DNA of 64,000 bases from Dipteris shenzhenensis (taxonomy: Eukaryota > Polypodiophyta > Polypodiopsida > Gleicheniales): NCBI GenBank assembly GCA_047967505.1, contig CM106538.1; one strand, written 5' to 3'. The notes under the pieces were generated by a model. The model searched no databases. It had not been told where the DNA came from and worked only from the letters and a program-made list of their open reading frames with translations. The position numbers and the translations under genes are program-made. Within the stretch, counting starts at the first letter, position 1. Each line of letters starts with the position of its first letter. This document shows positions 22,869 to 34,385 of this stretch, in pieces.

Positions 22869-23111
22869 TGTTGAGAGTTCACGCTCAGCATCATGTGATC
22901 ATATGTGCATAGCACTAACCCAATAGAGTGCTATAAAGGAAAGGGTTAGATGCCCTAACCCTAACCCTAAATGGGTTTGTATATATTCTACATTTTCAAC
23001 TAAATCCAGTGTACAGTTAGTCAGTACAGTTAGTCATTTGTGGTGTGCTCTCTAGCTGTGCCCTCTCTCCTAGTCTCCACTCTTCTCCTCTCCCCTCTTC
23101 ATATTTTGTCA
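22869..23111 (+). repeat. Right LTR of the Copia-type element
   Basis: Nearly the same sequence as the left LTR, including CCCTAACCCTAACCCTAAA near 22954. It ends ATTTTGTCA. The high similarity of the LTRs suggests fairly recent insertion. Confidence 0.85.
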
Positions 23112-23290
23112 TTAGGGGGTATTCGGGGATTAAGGGGATTTAGGATGGGAAATTTTAGAGAATTTGGATAATTTCAAGGGGTTTGGTGGGTTTTAGGGAG
23201 GGTTTAGGGTTTGGGGTTGGGGGATTTGGGAGGGTTTAGGGAATTTGGATGGGTTTAAGGAATTTTAGGTACCAAAGAAGGGGTTTGGGG
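23112..23290. repeat. Telomere-like G-rich degenerate repeat (right part)
   Basis: Continuation of the block at 20340-20668 (GGGTTTAGGGAGGGTTTAGGG, here about 23190), split by the LTR element. Confidence 0.65.
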
Positions 23291-23358
23291 GTTTCTGGGG
23301 GATTTGGGTGTTTGACTTGACTGGGAGGGATGATTTTGGATGTGTTTAGGTGGAAAGG

Positions 23359-23890
23359 ATGAGTAGTGATAGCTCATCGAATGGCGGGCTACCTCCCGGG
23401 AGTGTGGAGTGGCTTCGTGAGAGATTGCCTTGTCCTTGTACGCATTGTAGACGAGGGGTTTGTCATCAGCACTGCATTGTGATGCGCTACTTGCAAATGT
23501 ATGGAGAGGCACCAACAGAAGAGGACATTGGTCATAATGCTAGTGTATCATCAATAAACCAATGATATTTGAGTGATTCATGGATATTTATATTGCGTGC
23601 ATATTCCACACACTAACCTTGTGTCAATATATAGGATGAGAAGAGCAGCGAGGGAGCACATGCACCACCACCACACTTCAAGACAAATGATCCTCTAGAG
23701 GAGGACGAGATGGATTCTATTTTTGGAGGCACCACAGGAGATGGGGGAGAGATGTCTGAGCATGGGACCATGATGCGATATTTGGCGTCAACACACTTGT
23801 ATGATGTTGTGAGGATGACAAACTACGAGCGTGCCTCTCGATTGAATCTGCAGGCAAAGTATGGCTGGTCGGACACAAGTATCACTTGAT
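23359..23890 (+). pseudogene. TNP2-like N-terminal exons of element 4 (partial)
   Basis: Exon 1 starts MSSDSSSNGG and has LPCPCTHCRRGVCHQHC, a Cys/His cluster placed as in the transposase-associated domain; compare MSSSSTSSSSEDES...CDQCRG in element 2. Exon 2 (from about 23635) ends with SRLNLQAKYGWSDTS, matching ELLNLQTIYGWSNAS at the end of exon 2 of elements 1 and 2. After that the transposase does not continue: a stop follows, and the next exon-like block (24000) is a different domain. Probably a truncated or rearranged transposase. Confidence 0.6.
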
Positions 23891-23999
23891 CGGATAACTT
23901 CTCCCACTAATAAATTAAGTACTAATTAAAAATTATAATAAATAAGTAGATTATTAAAAAGAGACTAATATTTATGTAATTGTTGCCACTGCAGCTTGC

Positions 24000-24557
24000 T
24001 TGCGAAGGACTCTCACAAAGGAGATGGCTATAGATTTTGTTCCAGGGATGGATGTGATTTTATGTAGCAAAAGAGAAGTAGTTGCATTTGCTACAATCCA
24101 TGATAGTGATCCCAATTCACTTTGCCACTTTCGAAGACTTGGCGAAGATAAGGTAGCAGTTACTGTATCAAAGATTCTTAGCGCACATGTTGAGCTAAAG
24201 TATAAATGTGGAGATATGGAAACACTTGGAGATGTTATGCCCTACAATACATCCAACAAATCATTTATAGCATGGGACAAAGATGAGACTTATGCAACAG
24301 ACATTATCAAGAATACAAAGTGCACCACCTTGGATTTTACTATAGGGGACATTTTACAAATGAGATCATTTGCAAATAAGATTGTAGCAAAAGGTGAAGT
24401 ATTGGGATTTGAACAAGTGGAGCAATGGTCATTTGCGCAGATGAGGATTCTAAAAGTCACTGATGATGGTATGGTTGATAACATAACATCCTTATGTGAT
24501 CCCTACTATGAGGTAGGCAAGAATATGAGATGGAGCATGCAATTTGCACATCCATAA
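24000..24557 (+). CDS. Ptta/En/Spm-like plant transposon domain protein (partial)
   Basis: CTGCAG just before it suggests a splice acceptor, so this is probably an internal exon. The pattern MDVILCSKREVVAFATIHDS, DPNSL, LGEDKVAVTV, DMETLGDV and SFIAWDK fits, in order, the conserved spacing of the plant Ptta/En/Spm domain (VIL, VAxGT, DP, LG, VxV, DMxTLxDA, IAWP). The C-terminal half (about residues 95-180) I do not recognise. The last codons and the stop lie in satellite-like sequence, since TTTGCACATCCATAAAAAAA resembles the satellite unit, so the natural 3' end has been replaced. Confidence 0.5.
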   Translation: MRRTLTKEMAIDFVPGMDVILCSKREVVAFATIHDSDPNSLCHFRRLGEDKVAVTVSKILSAHVELKYKCGDMETLGDVMPYNTSNKSFIAWDKDETYATDIIKNTKCTTLDFTIGDILQMRSFANKIVAKGEVLGFEQVEQWSFAQMRILKVTDDGMVDNITSLCDPYYEVGKNMRWSMQFAHP

Positions 24558-27500
24558 AAAAAACACGCTGCTAGGTGTGTTATCCGATCAAGTACTTATG
24601 CGATGGGAATGCCACTTTGCATGTAAGTCAATTCCACCTAGTTGAAGGTGTGTGCAAAGTATTGTGCCCATCCAATATGCTTTGCATTGTCGATCAAGCA
24701 TAACACACTATTTCTGCCTTACTGTCATGCACAACCATATAAAAACACGGCCATAGGTGTGTTATTCAAATAAGTACTTATCAGATGGGGGCTCCACTTT
24801 GCACGCAAGTTCGTTTTAACTACATTGAGGTGCGTGCAAAGTATTGTCACCATCGGATATGATTTGCATGGTCGATCACGCATTATACACCATTTTTTCC
24901 CTAATGATATGCACATTCGCACAAAAACACGCCATTAGGTGTGTTATCTGACCAAGTACTTATCGGATGGGTGTGCCTCATTGAGAACATTTCAATACCA
25001 CCTAGGTTGAGGCGTAAAAAAAGTTTTGTGCCCATTGGATATCCTTTGCATGGTCAATCGAGCATCAAATACTATTTTTACTCTAGTGTCATGCACATCC
25101 GTCAAAAAACACGCTTCTAGGTATGTTATATGATCAAGCACTTATCGGATGGGCGTGCCACTTTGCATGTAAGTTGATTCTACCTATTTGAAGGTGTGTG
25201 CAAAGTATTGTGCCCATCGGATATGCTTTGCATTGTCGATCAAGCATAAAACACCGTTTTTGTCTTAGTGTCATGCACATTCGTCAAAAAACGCAGTCCT
25301 AGATGTGTTATTCAGACTAGTACTTATCGGATGGGGGCTCCAATTTGCACGCAAGTCTGTTTCAACTAGGTTGAGGTGTGTGCAAAATTTTGTCACCATC
25401 AGATATGATTTGCATGGTCGATCACGCATTATACACCGTTTTTTCCCTAGTGGTATGCACATCCGCAAAAAAACACGCCCTTAGGTATGTTATCTGACCA
25501 AGTACTTATCGGATGGGTATACCTCTTTGACAACATTTTAATACCACCTAGGTTGAGGTATAAGAAAAGTATTATGCCCATCGGATATGCTTTGCATGGT
25601 CGATCGAGCATTAAATACCATTTTTGCCTTAGTGCCATGCACATTCGTAAAAAAACACGCTGCTAGGTGTGTTATCCGATCAAGAACTTATGCGATGGGA
25701 ATGCCACTTTGCTTGTGAGTCAATTACACCTAGTTGAAGATGTGTGCAAATTATTGTGCCCATCCGATATGATTTGCATGGTTGATCGAGCATTAAATAC
25801 CATTTTTGCCTTAGTGCCATGCACATCCGTAAAAAAACACGCTGCTAGGTGTGTTATCTCATCAAGCACTTATGCCATGGGTGTGCCACTTTGCATGTAA
25901 GTCAATTACACCTAGTTGAAGGTGTGTGCAAAGTATTGTGTTCATCGGATATGCTTTGTATTGTTGATCGAGCATAACACACCGTTTTTGCCTTAGTGTC
26001 ATGCACAACCATATAAAAATACGGCCATAGGTGTGATATTCAAATAAGTACTTATCAGATGGGGGATCCACTTTGCACGCAAGTTCGTTTCAACTACGTT
26101 GAGGTGCATGCAACGTATTGTCACCATCGAATATGATTTGCATGGTCGATCACGCATTATACACCATTTTTTTCCTAATGATATGCACATCCGCAAAAAA
26201 ACACGCCATTAGGTGTGTTATTTGACCAAGTACTTATCGGATGGGTGTGCCTCATTGAGAACATTTCAATACCACCTAGGTTGAGGCGTACAAAAAGTTT
26301 TGTGCCCATCGGATATCATTTGCATGGTCGATCGAGCATTAAATACTTTTTTTACTCTAGTGTCATGCACATCCGTCAAAAAACACGGTGCTAGGTATGT
26401 TATCTGATCAAGCACTTATGGGATGGGCGTGCCACTTTGCATGTAAGTCTATTCCACAAGTTTGAAGGTGTGTGCAAAGTATCGTGCCCATCGGATATGC
26501 TTTGCATGGTCGATCGAGCATTAAATACCATTTTTGCCTTAGTGCCATGCACATCCGTAAAAAAACACGCTGCTAGGTGTGTTATCTGATCAAGCACTTA
26601 TGCGATGGGCGTGCCACTTTGCATGTAAGTCAATTACACCTAGTTGAAGGTGTGTGCAAAGTATTGTGTTCATCGGATATGCTTTGCATTGTCGATCAAG
26701 CATAACACACCGTTTTTGCCTTAGTGTCATGCACAACCATATAAAAACACGGCCATAGGTGTGTTATTCAAATAAGTACTTATCAGATGGGGGCTCCACT
26801 TTGTACGCAAGTCCTTTTTAACTACATTGAGGTGCGTGCAAAGTATTGTCACCATCGGATATGATTTGCATGGTCGATCACGCATTATACACCATTTTTT
26901 TCCTAATGATATGCACATCTGCAAAAATACACGCCATTAGGTGTGTTATCTGACCAAGTACTTATCGAATGGGTGTGCCTCATTGAGAACATTTCAATAC
27001 CACCTAGGTTAAGGCGTAAGAAACGTTTTGTGTCCATCGGATATGCTTTGCTTGGTCGATCGAGCATTAAATACTATTTTTGCTCTAGTGTCATGCACAT
27101 CCGTCAAAAAACACGTTGCTAGGTATGTAATCCAATCAAGCACTTATGGGATGCGCGTGCCGCTTTGCATATAAGTCTATTCCACCTAGTTGAAGGTGTG
27201 TGCAAAGTATCGTGCCCATCGGATATGCTTTGCATGGTGGATCGAGCATTAAATACCATTTTTGCCTTAGTGCCATGCACATCCGTAAAAAAACACGCTA
27301 CTAGGTGTGTTATCTGACCAATTACTTATCGGATGGGTGTGCCTCATTGCGAACATTTCAATACCACCTAGGTTGAGGCGTACAAAAAGTTTTGTGCCCA
27401 TCGGATATGCTTTGCATGGTCGATCGAGCATTAAATACTATTTCTGCTCTAGTGTCATGCACATCCGTCAAAAAACACGCTTCTAGGTATGTTATCCGAT

Positions 27501-30500
27501 CAAGAACTTATGGGATGGGCGTGCCACTTTGCATGTAAGTTGATTCCACCTAGTTGAAGGTGTGTGCAAAGTATTGTGCCCATCGGATATGCTTTGCATT
27601 GTCGATCAAGCATAAAACACCGTTTTTATCTTAGTGTCATGCACATTCGTAAAAAAACGCAGTCCTAGATGTGTTATTCAAACTAGTACTTATCGGATAA
27701 GGGCTCCAATTTGCATGCAAGTCCGTTTCAACTAGGTTGAGGTGTGTGCAAAGTATTGTCACCATCGGATATGATTTGCATGGTTGATCACGCATTATAC
27801 ACCGTTTTTTTCCTAGTGGTATGCACATCCGCAAAAAAACACGCCCTTAGGTATGTTATCTGACCAAGTACTTATCGTATGGGTGTGCCTCTTTGACAAC
27901 ATTTTAATACCACCTAGGTTGAGGTATGAGAAAAGTATTATGCCCATCGGATATGCTTTGCATGGTCGATCGAGCAGTAAATACCATTTTTGCCTTAGTG
28001 CCATGCACATCCGTAAAAAAACACGCTCCTAGGTGTGTTATCCGATCAAGCACTTATGCGATGGGAATGCCACTTTGCATGTAAGTCAATTCCACCTAGT
28101 TGAAAGTGTGTGCAAAGTATTGTGCCCATCAGATTTCCTTTGCATGGTCAATCGAGTATTAAATACTATTTCTACTCTAGTGTCATGCACTTCCATCAAA
28201 AAACACGCTGCTAGGTATGTTTTCCAATCAAGCACTTATGGGATGGGTGTGCCACTTTGCATGTAAGTCTATTCCACAAGTTTGAAGGTGTGTGCAAAGT
28301 ATCGTGCCCATCGGATATGCTTTGCATGGTCGATCGAGCATTAAATACCATTTTTGCCTTAGTGCCATGCACATCCGTAAAAAAACACGCTGCTAGGTGT
28401 GTTATCTGATCAAGCACTTATGCGATGGGCGTGCCACTTTGCATGTAAGTAAATTACACCTAGTTGAAGGTGTGTGCAAAGTATTGTGTTCATCGGATAT
28501 GCTTTGCATTGTCGATCAAGCATAACACACCGTTTTTGCCTTAGTGTCATGCACAACCATATAAAAACACGGCCATAGGTGTGTTATTCAAATAAGTACT
28601 TATCAGATGGGGGCTCCACTTTGCACGCAAGTCCGTTTTAACTACATTGAGGTGCGTGCAAAGTATTGTCACCATCGGATATGATTTGCATGGTCGATCA
28701 CGCATTATACATCATTTTTTTCCTAATGACATGCACATTCGCAAAAAAACACGCCATTAGGTGTGTTATCTGACCAAGTACTTATCGGATGGGTGTGCCT
28801 CATTGAGAACATTTCAATACCACCTAGGTTGAGGCGTACGAAAAGTTTTGTGCCCATCGGATATCCTTTGCATGGTCTATCGAGCATTAAATTCTATTTT
28901 TACTCTAGTGTCATGCACATCCGTCAAAAAACACGTTTCTAGGTATGTTATAGGATCAAGCACTTATGGGATGGGCATGCCACTTTGCATGTAAGTCGAT
29001 TCTACCTAGTTGAAGGTGTGTGCAAAGTATTGTGGCCATCGGATATGATTTGCATTGTCGATCAAGCATAAAACACCGTTTTTATCTTAGTGTCATGCAC
29101 ATTCGTAAAAAAACGCAGTCCTAGATGTGTTATTCAAACTAGTACTTATCGGATGGGGGCTCTAGTTTGCACGCAAGTCCGTTTCAACTAGTTTGAGGTG
29201 TGTGCAAAGTATTCTCACCTTCGGATATGATTTGCATGGTTGATCAAGCATAACACACCGTTTTTGCCTTAGTGTCATGCACAATCATATAAAAACACGG
29301 CCATAGGTGTGTTATTCAAATAAGTACTTATCAGATAGGGGCTCCACTTTGCACGCAAGTCCGTTTTAAGTACATTGAGGTGTGTGCAAAGTATTATCAC
29401 CATCGGATATGATTTGCATGGTCGATCACGCATTATACACCATTTTTTCCCTAGTGGTATGCACATCTGCAAAAAAACATGCCCTTGGGTATGTTATCTG
29501 ACCAAGTACTTATCGGATGGATGTGCCTCTTTGACAACATTTTAATAACATCTAGGTTGAGGTATAGGAAAAGTATTATGCCCATCGGATATGCTTTGCA
29601 TGGTCGATCGAGCATTAAATACCATTTTTGCCTTAGTGCCATGCACATCCGTAAAAAAACACGCTGCTAGGTGTGTTATCCGATCAAGCACTTATGCGAT
29701 GGGAATGCCACTTTGCATGTAAGTCAATTCCACCTAGTTGAAGGTGTGTGCAAAGTATCGTGCCCATCAGATATGCTTTGCATGGTCGATCGAGCATTAA
29801 ATTCCATTTTTGCCTTAGTGCCATGCACATTCGTAAAAAAACACACTGCTAGGTGTGTTATCTGATCAAGCACTTATGCGATGGGCGTGCCACTTTGCAT
29901 GTAAGTCAATTACACCTAGTTGAAGGTGTGTGCAAAGTATCGTGCCCATTGGATATGCTTTGCATTGTCGATCAAGCATAACACACCGTTTTTGCCTTAG
30001 TGTCATGCACAACCATATAAAAACACGGCCATAGGTGTGTTATTCAAATAAATATTTATCATATGGGGGCTCCACTTTGCACGCAAGTCCGTTTTAACTA
30101 CGTTGAGGTGCGTGCAAAGTATTGCCACCATCGGATATGATTTGCATGGTCGATCACGCATTATACATCATTTTTTTCCTAATGACATGCACATTCACAA
30201 AAAAACATGCCATTAGGTGTGTTATCTGACCAAGTACTTATCGGATGGGTGCGCCTCATTGAGAACATTTCAATACCACCTAGGTTGAGGCGTACGAAAA
30301 GTTTTGTGCCCATCGGATATCCTTTGCATGGTCTATCGAGCATTAAATACTATTTTTACTCTAGTGTCATGCACATCCGTCAAAAAACACGTTTCTAGGT
30401 ATGTTATAGGATCAAGCACTTATGGGATGGGCATGCCACTTTGCATGTAAGTCGATTCTACCTAGTTGAAGGTGTGTGCAAAGTATTGTGCCCATCGGAT

Positions 30501-30860
30501 ATGCTTTGCATTGTCGATCAAGCATAAAACACCATTATTGCCTTAGTGTCATGCATAATCGTCAAAAAACACGATCGTAGGTGTATTTTTCAAACAAGTA
30601 CTTATCGGATGGGGATGCCACTTTGCACACAAGTCAATACTGCCTAGGTTGAGGAACGTGTAAAGTCTTGTGTCCATTGGATATGCTTTGCATAGTCTGT
30701 CTCACATGATACACCATTTTGTTCCTAGTGTTATGCACAATCGTCATAAAATACATAGGAGGTGTGTTATCCGAACAAGTACTTATGAGATGGGTGCACC
30801 ACTTTGTATGCAAGTCAATAAGACCTAGGTTGAGGAGTGTACAAAGTTTTGTGCCCATTG
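24558..30860. repeat. 182-bp satellite array, about 35 monomers, higher-order pattern
   Basis: Monomers start at CACGC/CACGG every 182 bp or close to it: 24564, 24746, 24928, 25110, then on to about 30751. Six main variants are told apart by the bases after that point: A GCTGCTAGGTGTG, B GGCCATAGGTGTG, C GCCATTAGGTGTG, D GCTTCTAGGTATG, E GCAGTCCTAGATG, F GCCCTTAGGTATG. They recur in the order A-B-C-D-E-F, partly shuffled (A-A-B-C-D, A-B-C-D-E-B-F). The last two units are more divergent. All are head to tail. Small frames within the array are repeats of the same non-coding unit. No CENP-B-like box recognised. Confidence 0.95.
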
Positions 30861-31659
30861 GAGAAATGTAGATGCGATAATATTAGAAAATTCTCGGTAT
30901 ATGTATATGTGTGTGTGTGTGTGGCAAACAATTTTGGCACAAAGTAAACACCTAGTGCACAAATTATGCACTTCATACCTTGAGTAAATAAGCTTGTTGA
31001 TGAGGATAAATATACCCTTGAATAAAAGCACAGTTGTTGTATGACCACAATAGGATCGCTTTGACACCTGTGATTTTGCCATATGTAAGTTTACAAATAG
31101 TATAAAAAATCATGTAATAATATATTAATAGTTTGCAAATGTGTATAGCAAGTGAGTAATGGGAAGTGGAAGTGGGAATGAGGAGGGAGGAGTGGAATAG
31201 GATAGGGAAGTAATAAGGGTGTATGATAATAAGTATAAAAAATAGTATAATAATATATTAATAGTTTTTAAATGGCAAGTGAGTAATGGGAAGTGGAAGT
31301 GAGAGTGGGGAGGGAAGAATGGAATGGGAGAGGGGAAGGTAATAGGGGAGTAGGCTAATAAGGGAGTGAAATGAGTGAGGAAGTTAATAGGGGATGAAAA
31401 AGAGGAGGGTGAGATGGGGAAATATGGGATTTTGGAAAATGGGAGGAGTATGGGACGTGGTGGAAATGTGGGATGGGAGTGGTGGCAATGGGGAGGAAGA
31501 AGAAATGGATGGATGGGAGGAGGGCTAATGGATGAGGGATGGGGGTTCAATAGGAGAGGGGGAGTAATGGGAGCCAATGGGAGAGGAGATAAATGAAAAG
31601 CCAATAGGAGAGAGGGGAGGAATGGAAAGCCAATAGGAGAGGAGGAGGAAAACCTAATT
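30861..31659. other. Right flank of satellite with tandem-duplicated purine-rich DNA
   Basis: From about 31098 a block beginning TATAAAAAATCATGTAATAA and containing GCAAGTGAGTAATGGGAAGT is repeated from about 31230. 30899-30923 is a (TG) microsatellite. The rest is G/A-rich (ATGGGAGAGG type). No gene. Confidence 0.55.
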
Positions 31660-31797
31660 TTTCTTATATATAGTCTTCCTTCATTCATTCTTTCTCCCCT
31701 CATTTCATTCAAGCAAGAAAGCAAGGACGATCAAGAGAGCAAGGAAGGAAGAGCAAGAAAGCAAGAAAGAGCAAACTTACAAACTGTTTCCAGGTAC
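31660..31797 (+). promoter_or_regulatory. Candidate promoter and first leader exon
   Basis: CTTATATATAGTC (about 31663-31675) looks like a plant TATA box. About 25-35 bp downstream comes a C/T-rich start region, then a leader with CATTTCATTCAAGCAAGAAA and GAGCAAGGAAGGAAGAGC, ending TTTCCAG|GTACTTGC, a good 5' splice site. A similar leader with the same donor context occurs at 34300-34385. The gene served may be the plus-strand series starting at 36835. Confidence 0.45.
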
Positions 31798-31859
31798 TTG
31801 CAAACTTTTTTTTCTAGTTTCTTTTTTAAAATTTGAAGAGAGAGAAATTAGAGAGAGAA

Positions 31860-33720
31860 AGGTTCAGGGGAGGGGAGGGAGGGGAGGGAGGAGGAAGGGA
31901 GGGGAGGAAGAGGGTGGGACGGGATGCAGGAGGAAGGGAGGGGAAGAAGGGGCGAAGAGGGAGGTGGGTGTGAGGGAAGGGGGTGGGAGGGGAGGCTGGC
32001 GCGGCGGGTGGGAGGGAAGCTGGTGGGTGCAGAGGGGAGCTGAGAGGAGGAGGGGGGAGCGGCTGAGAGGGGGAAGGGGGGGCGCGGCTGAGAGGAGGGG
32101 GGAGCGGCTGAGAGGGGAGGCGGTGCGGGGCGCGGCTGAGAGGGGGAGCGAGGGGGGCGCGGCTGAGGGGGGGAGGGGGGGGAGGGTGAAGAGGGGGGGC
32201 TGGCGGCCGCGGCCGCCAGCCCGGGAGGGTGGGGGAGCGGCTGAAGGGGGGGAGGAGGGAGGGGGGGCGCGGCTGAGAGGGGGAGGAGGGGGGCGCGGCT
32301 GAGGGGGGGAGAGGGGGGGAGGGTGAAGAGGGGGGGCTGGCGGTGAGGGGGGGAAGGGGGGGTGGGGGAGGGGTTGCGAAAGGGGGGGGGGGGGGGAAGG
32401 GGGGGGGCTGGGTGAGAGGAGGGGGGGGGGGGGCTGGCGGCCGCGGCCACCAGCCAGGGAGGGTGGGTTGCGAAAGGGGGGGGGAGAGCGAAGAGAGGGG
32501 GGCTGGGTGAGAGGAGGGGGGGGGGGGGGCTGGCGGACGCGGCCGCCAGCCAGGGAGGGTGGTGAAGGGGGGGATGGGTGGGTCGCGAAGGGGGGGGGGA
32601 GGGTGAAGACCCCCCCTGGGTGAGAGGGGGGGGGGCTGGCGGCCGCGGCCGCCAGCTAGGGAGGGTCAAGGGGGGGATGGGTGGGTTGCGAAGGGGGGGC
32701 GGGAGTGTGAAGGGGGGGGGGGCTGGGTGAGAGGAGGGGGGGGGGGGGCTGGCGGCCGTGGCCGCCAGCCTAGGGAGAGAGGAAGGAGAGGGGGGGGGGC
32801 TGGGTGAGAGGGGGGGGGCTGGCGGCCGCGGCCGCCAGCTAGGGAGCGTGAAGGGGGGGGATGGGTGGGTTGCGAAGGGGGGGGGGAGGGTGAAGAGGGG
32901 GGGGGCTGGGTGAGAGGAGGGGGGGGGGGCTGGCGGCCGCGGCCGCCAGCCCAGGGAGAGAGGAGAGGGGGGGGGCTGGGTGAGAGGAGGGGGGGGGGGC
33001 TGGCGGCCGCGGCCGCCAGCCCAGGGAGAGAGGAGAGGGGGGGGGCTGGGTGAGAGGAGGGGGGAGGGAGGAGAGGGGGGGGGGGCTGGCGGCCGCGGCC
33101 GCCAGCCAGGGAGGGTGAAGGGGGGGGGGGGATGGGCGGGTTGCGAAGGGGGGGCGGGAGGGTGAAGAGGGGGGGTGGGTGAGAGGAGGGGGGGGGGCTG
33201 GCGGCCGTGGCCGCCAGCCCAGGGAGAGAGGAGAGGGGGTTGCGAAGGGGCTGGGTGAGAGGAGAGGGGGGGGGGCTGGCGGCCGCGGCCGCCAGCTAGG
33301 GAGGGTGAAGGGGAGGATGGGTTGCGAAGGGGGAGGAAGGTGAAGAGGGGGGGTTGGGTCGTGAGAGGAGGGGGGGGGGGCTAGCGGCCGCGGCCGCCAG
33401 CCCAGGGAGGGTGAAGGGGAGGGGATGGGTGAGAGGAGGGGGGGGGCTGGCGGCCGCGACCGCCAGCCCAGGGAGAGAGGGAGGGTGAACGGGGGGGGAT
33501 GGGTGGATTGCGAAGGGGGGGAGGTTGAAGAGGGGGGGGCTGGGTGAGAGGAGGGGGGGGGGCTGGCGGCCGCGGCCGCCAGCCCCATGGAGGGCGGAGG
33601 GGGAGCTGGGTGAGAGGAGGGGGGTGTCGCCAAGGAGGGAGGGAGGGGGGGCCAAAGGAAGAGTGGGGAGAGGGTGTAAGGGTTGGGGGGGTCGCCAAGG
33701 GGGGTGGGGAAAAGGAGGAA
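31860..33720. repeat. G-rich minisatellite with 14 GC palindromes
   Basis: Fourteen copies of a 20-bp palindrome or its one-base variants, TGGCGGCCGCGGCCGCCAGC, start near 32201, 32435, 32531, 32637, 32750, 32820, 32931, 33001, 33087, 33199, 33277, 33382, 33448 and 33564. Between them are G-runs of up to a dozen bases and modules CTGGGTGAGAGGAGG, GGGTTGCGAAGG and GAGGGTGAAG. The plus strand has almost no C outside the palindromes, so G-quadruplexes plus cruciforms are expected. Proline-rich minus-strand frames here are composition artefacts. Confidence 0.95.
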
Positions 33721-34299
33721 GGTTAAAAGGGGGTAGGGGAAAAAGGGGTAGGGGAGGAAGAGGTTAGGCGACGGGAGAGGGGAAGGGTAGCAGGAGGGGA
33801 GGGGAGGGGGGAGGGAGAGGGGGATTTTGGGGAAGGAGGGGGGCGGAGGGAAGGGAGGAGTTTTGGCGGCGGAGGGAGGGGAGGGAAGGAGGTTGGAGGA
33901 GAGGATTGGGTCGAGGGATGGATGGAGGGAAGGAGAGGAGAGAGAGGAGAGAGAAAGAAGGAGAGAGAGAGATGGGAGAGGAGGATTTGACTTACTATCA
34001 CGAGCAAGAACGAAAAATAAGATTTGACTTACGAGAAGAATGAAAAGGACTTACGAGAATGAAAAGGACTTACATGAAAAGGACTTACGAGAATGAAAAG
34101 GACTTACGAGAATCGAGAAGAATGTTGAAGAAAGTATCAAGAAGAATGTTGAACATAAATTTGAATTCAAAAGGAACGTATAAGAAGAAAGTATAAGAAG
34201 AATGTTGAACACAAATTTGAAATTCAAATTTATAATGAATTCAAATTTCCCTCTCTTTTTTGAAAATTCAAATTTATGTGTAGGAGTGGACTAGTTTTA
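33721..34299. other. G/A-rich to AT-rich transition with short repeats
   Basis: 33740-33990 is G/A-rich. At 34020-34110 a 20-30 bp unit containing GAATGAAAAGGACTTACGAG is repeated four times. AAATTTGAATTC-type stretches follow. No gene. Confidence 0.5.
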
Positions 34300-34385
34300 A
34301 CTCTCTCCTCGTTTCATTGAAGCAACCAAGAGCGGAAGAGAAAGGATAAGCCGAGCCTTACTTTTTTCACTTTTTCCAGGTACTT
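34300..34385 (+). promoter_or_regulatory. Second copy of the leader exon with splice donor
   Basis: TCTCTCCTCGTTTCATTGAA and TTTTTCCAG|GTACTTGCAT resemble the leader at 31680-31797 (CTCCCCTCATTTCATTCAAG, TTTCCAG|GTACTTGC). It suggests a duplicated promoter/leader unit. The following 34390-34670 is T-rich with repeats of TTTCTTATT and AATTAGTTT, as in an intron. Confidence 0.4.

Larger units (their letters stand above)
20669..23111 (+). mobile_element. Non-autonomous Copia-type LTR element (TRIM/LARD-like)
   Basis: The left LTR is 20669-20925 and the right LTR 22869-23111; both start TGTTGAG and end in CA, and the left copy carries an internal partial duplication around GTGATCATA. The primer site TGGTATCAGAGC (20926-20937) follows the left LTR directly, complementary to initiator tRNA-Met as in plant Copia. 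A purine tract GAGGGAAGG precedes the right LTR. The 1.9-kb interior has no gag or pol, only short frames and TGCCACATCA-type repeats near 22490-22680. The flanks TTATA and TTAGG agree at only three of five bases. Needs proteins from an autonomous relative. Confidence 0.85.

Noticed and set aside
24720-30000. Recurring 60-77 codon frames in both orientations
   Set aside because: They are the same non-coding satellite monomer read repeatedly.
24558-30860. CRISPR-like impression of regularly spaced repeats
   Set aside because: The whole 182-bp unit is repeated with no unique spacers, and the DNA is plant nuclear.
31848-33767. Proline/Ala-rich and Gly/Arg-rich open frames over 200 codons
   Set aside because: They run through the G-rich minisatellite in several frames at once, so they reflect base composition and not protein selection.
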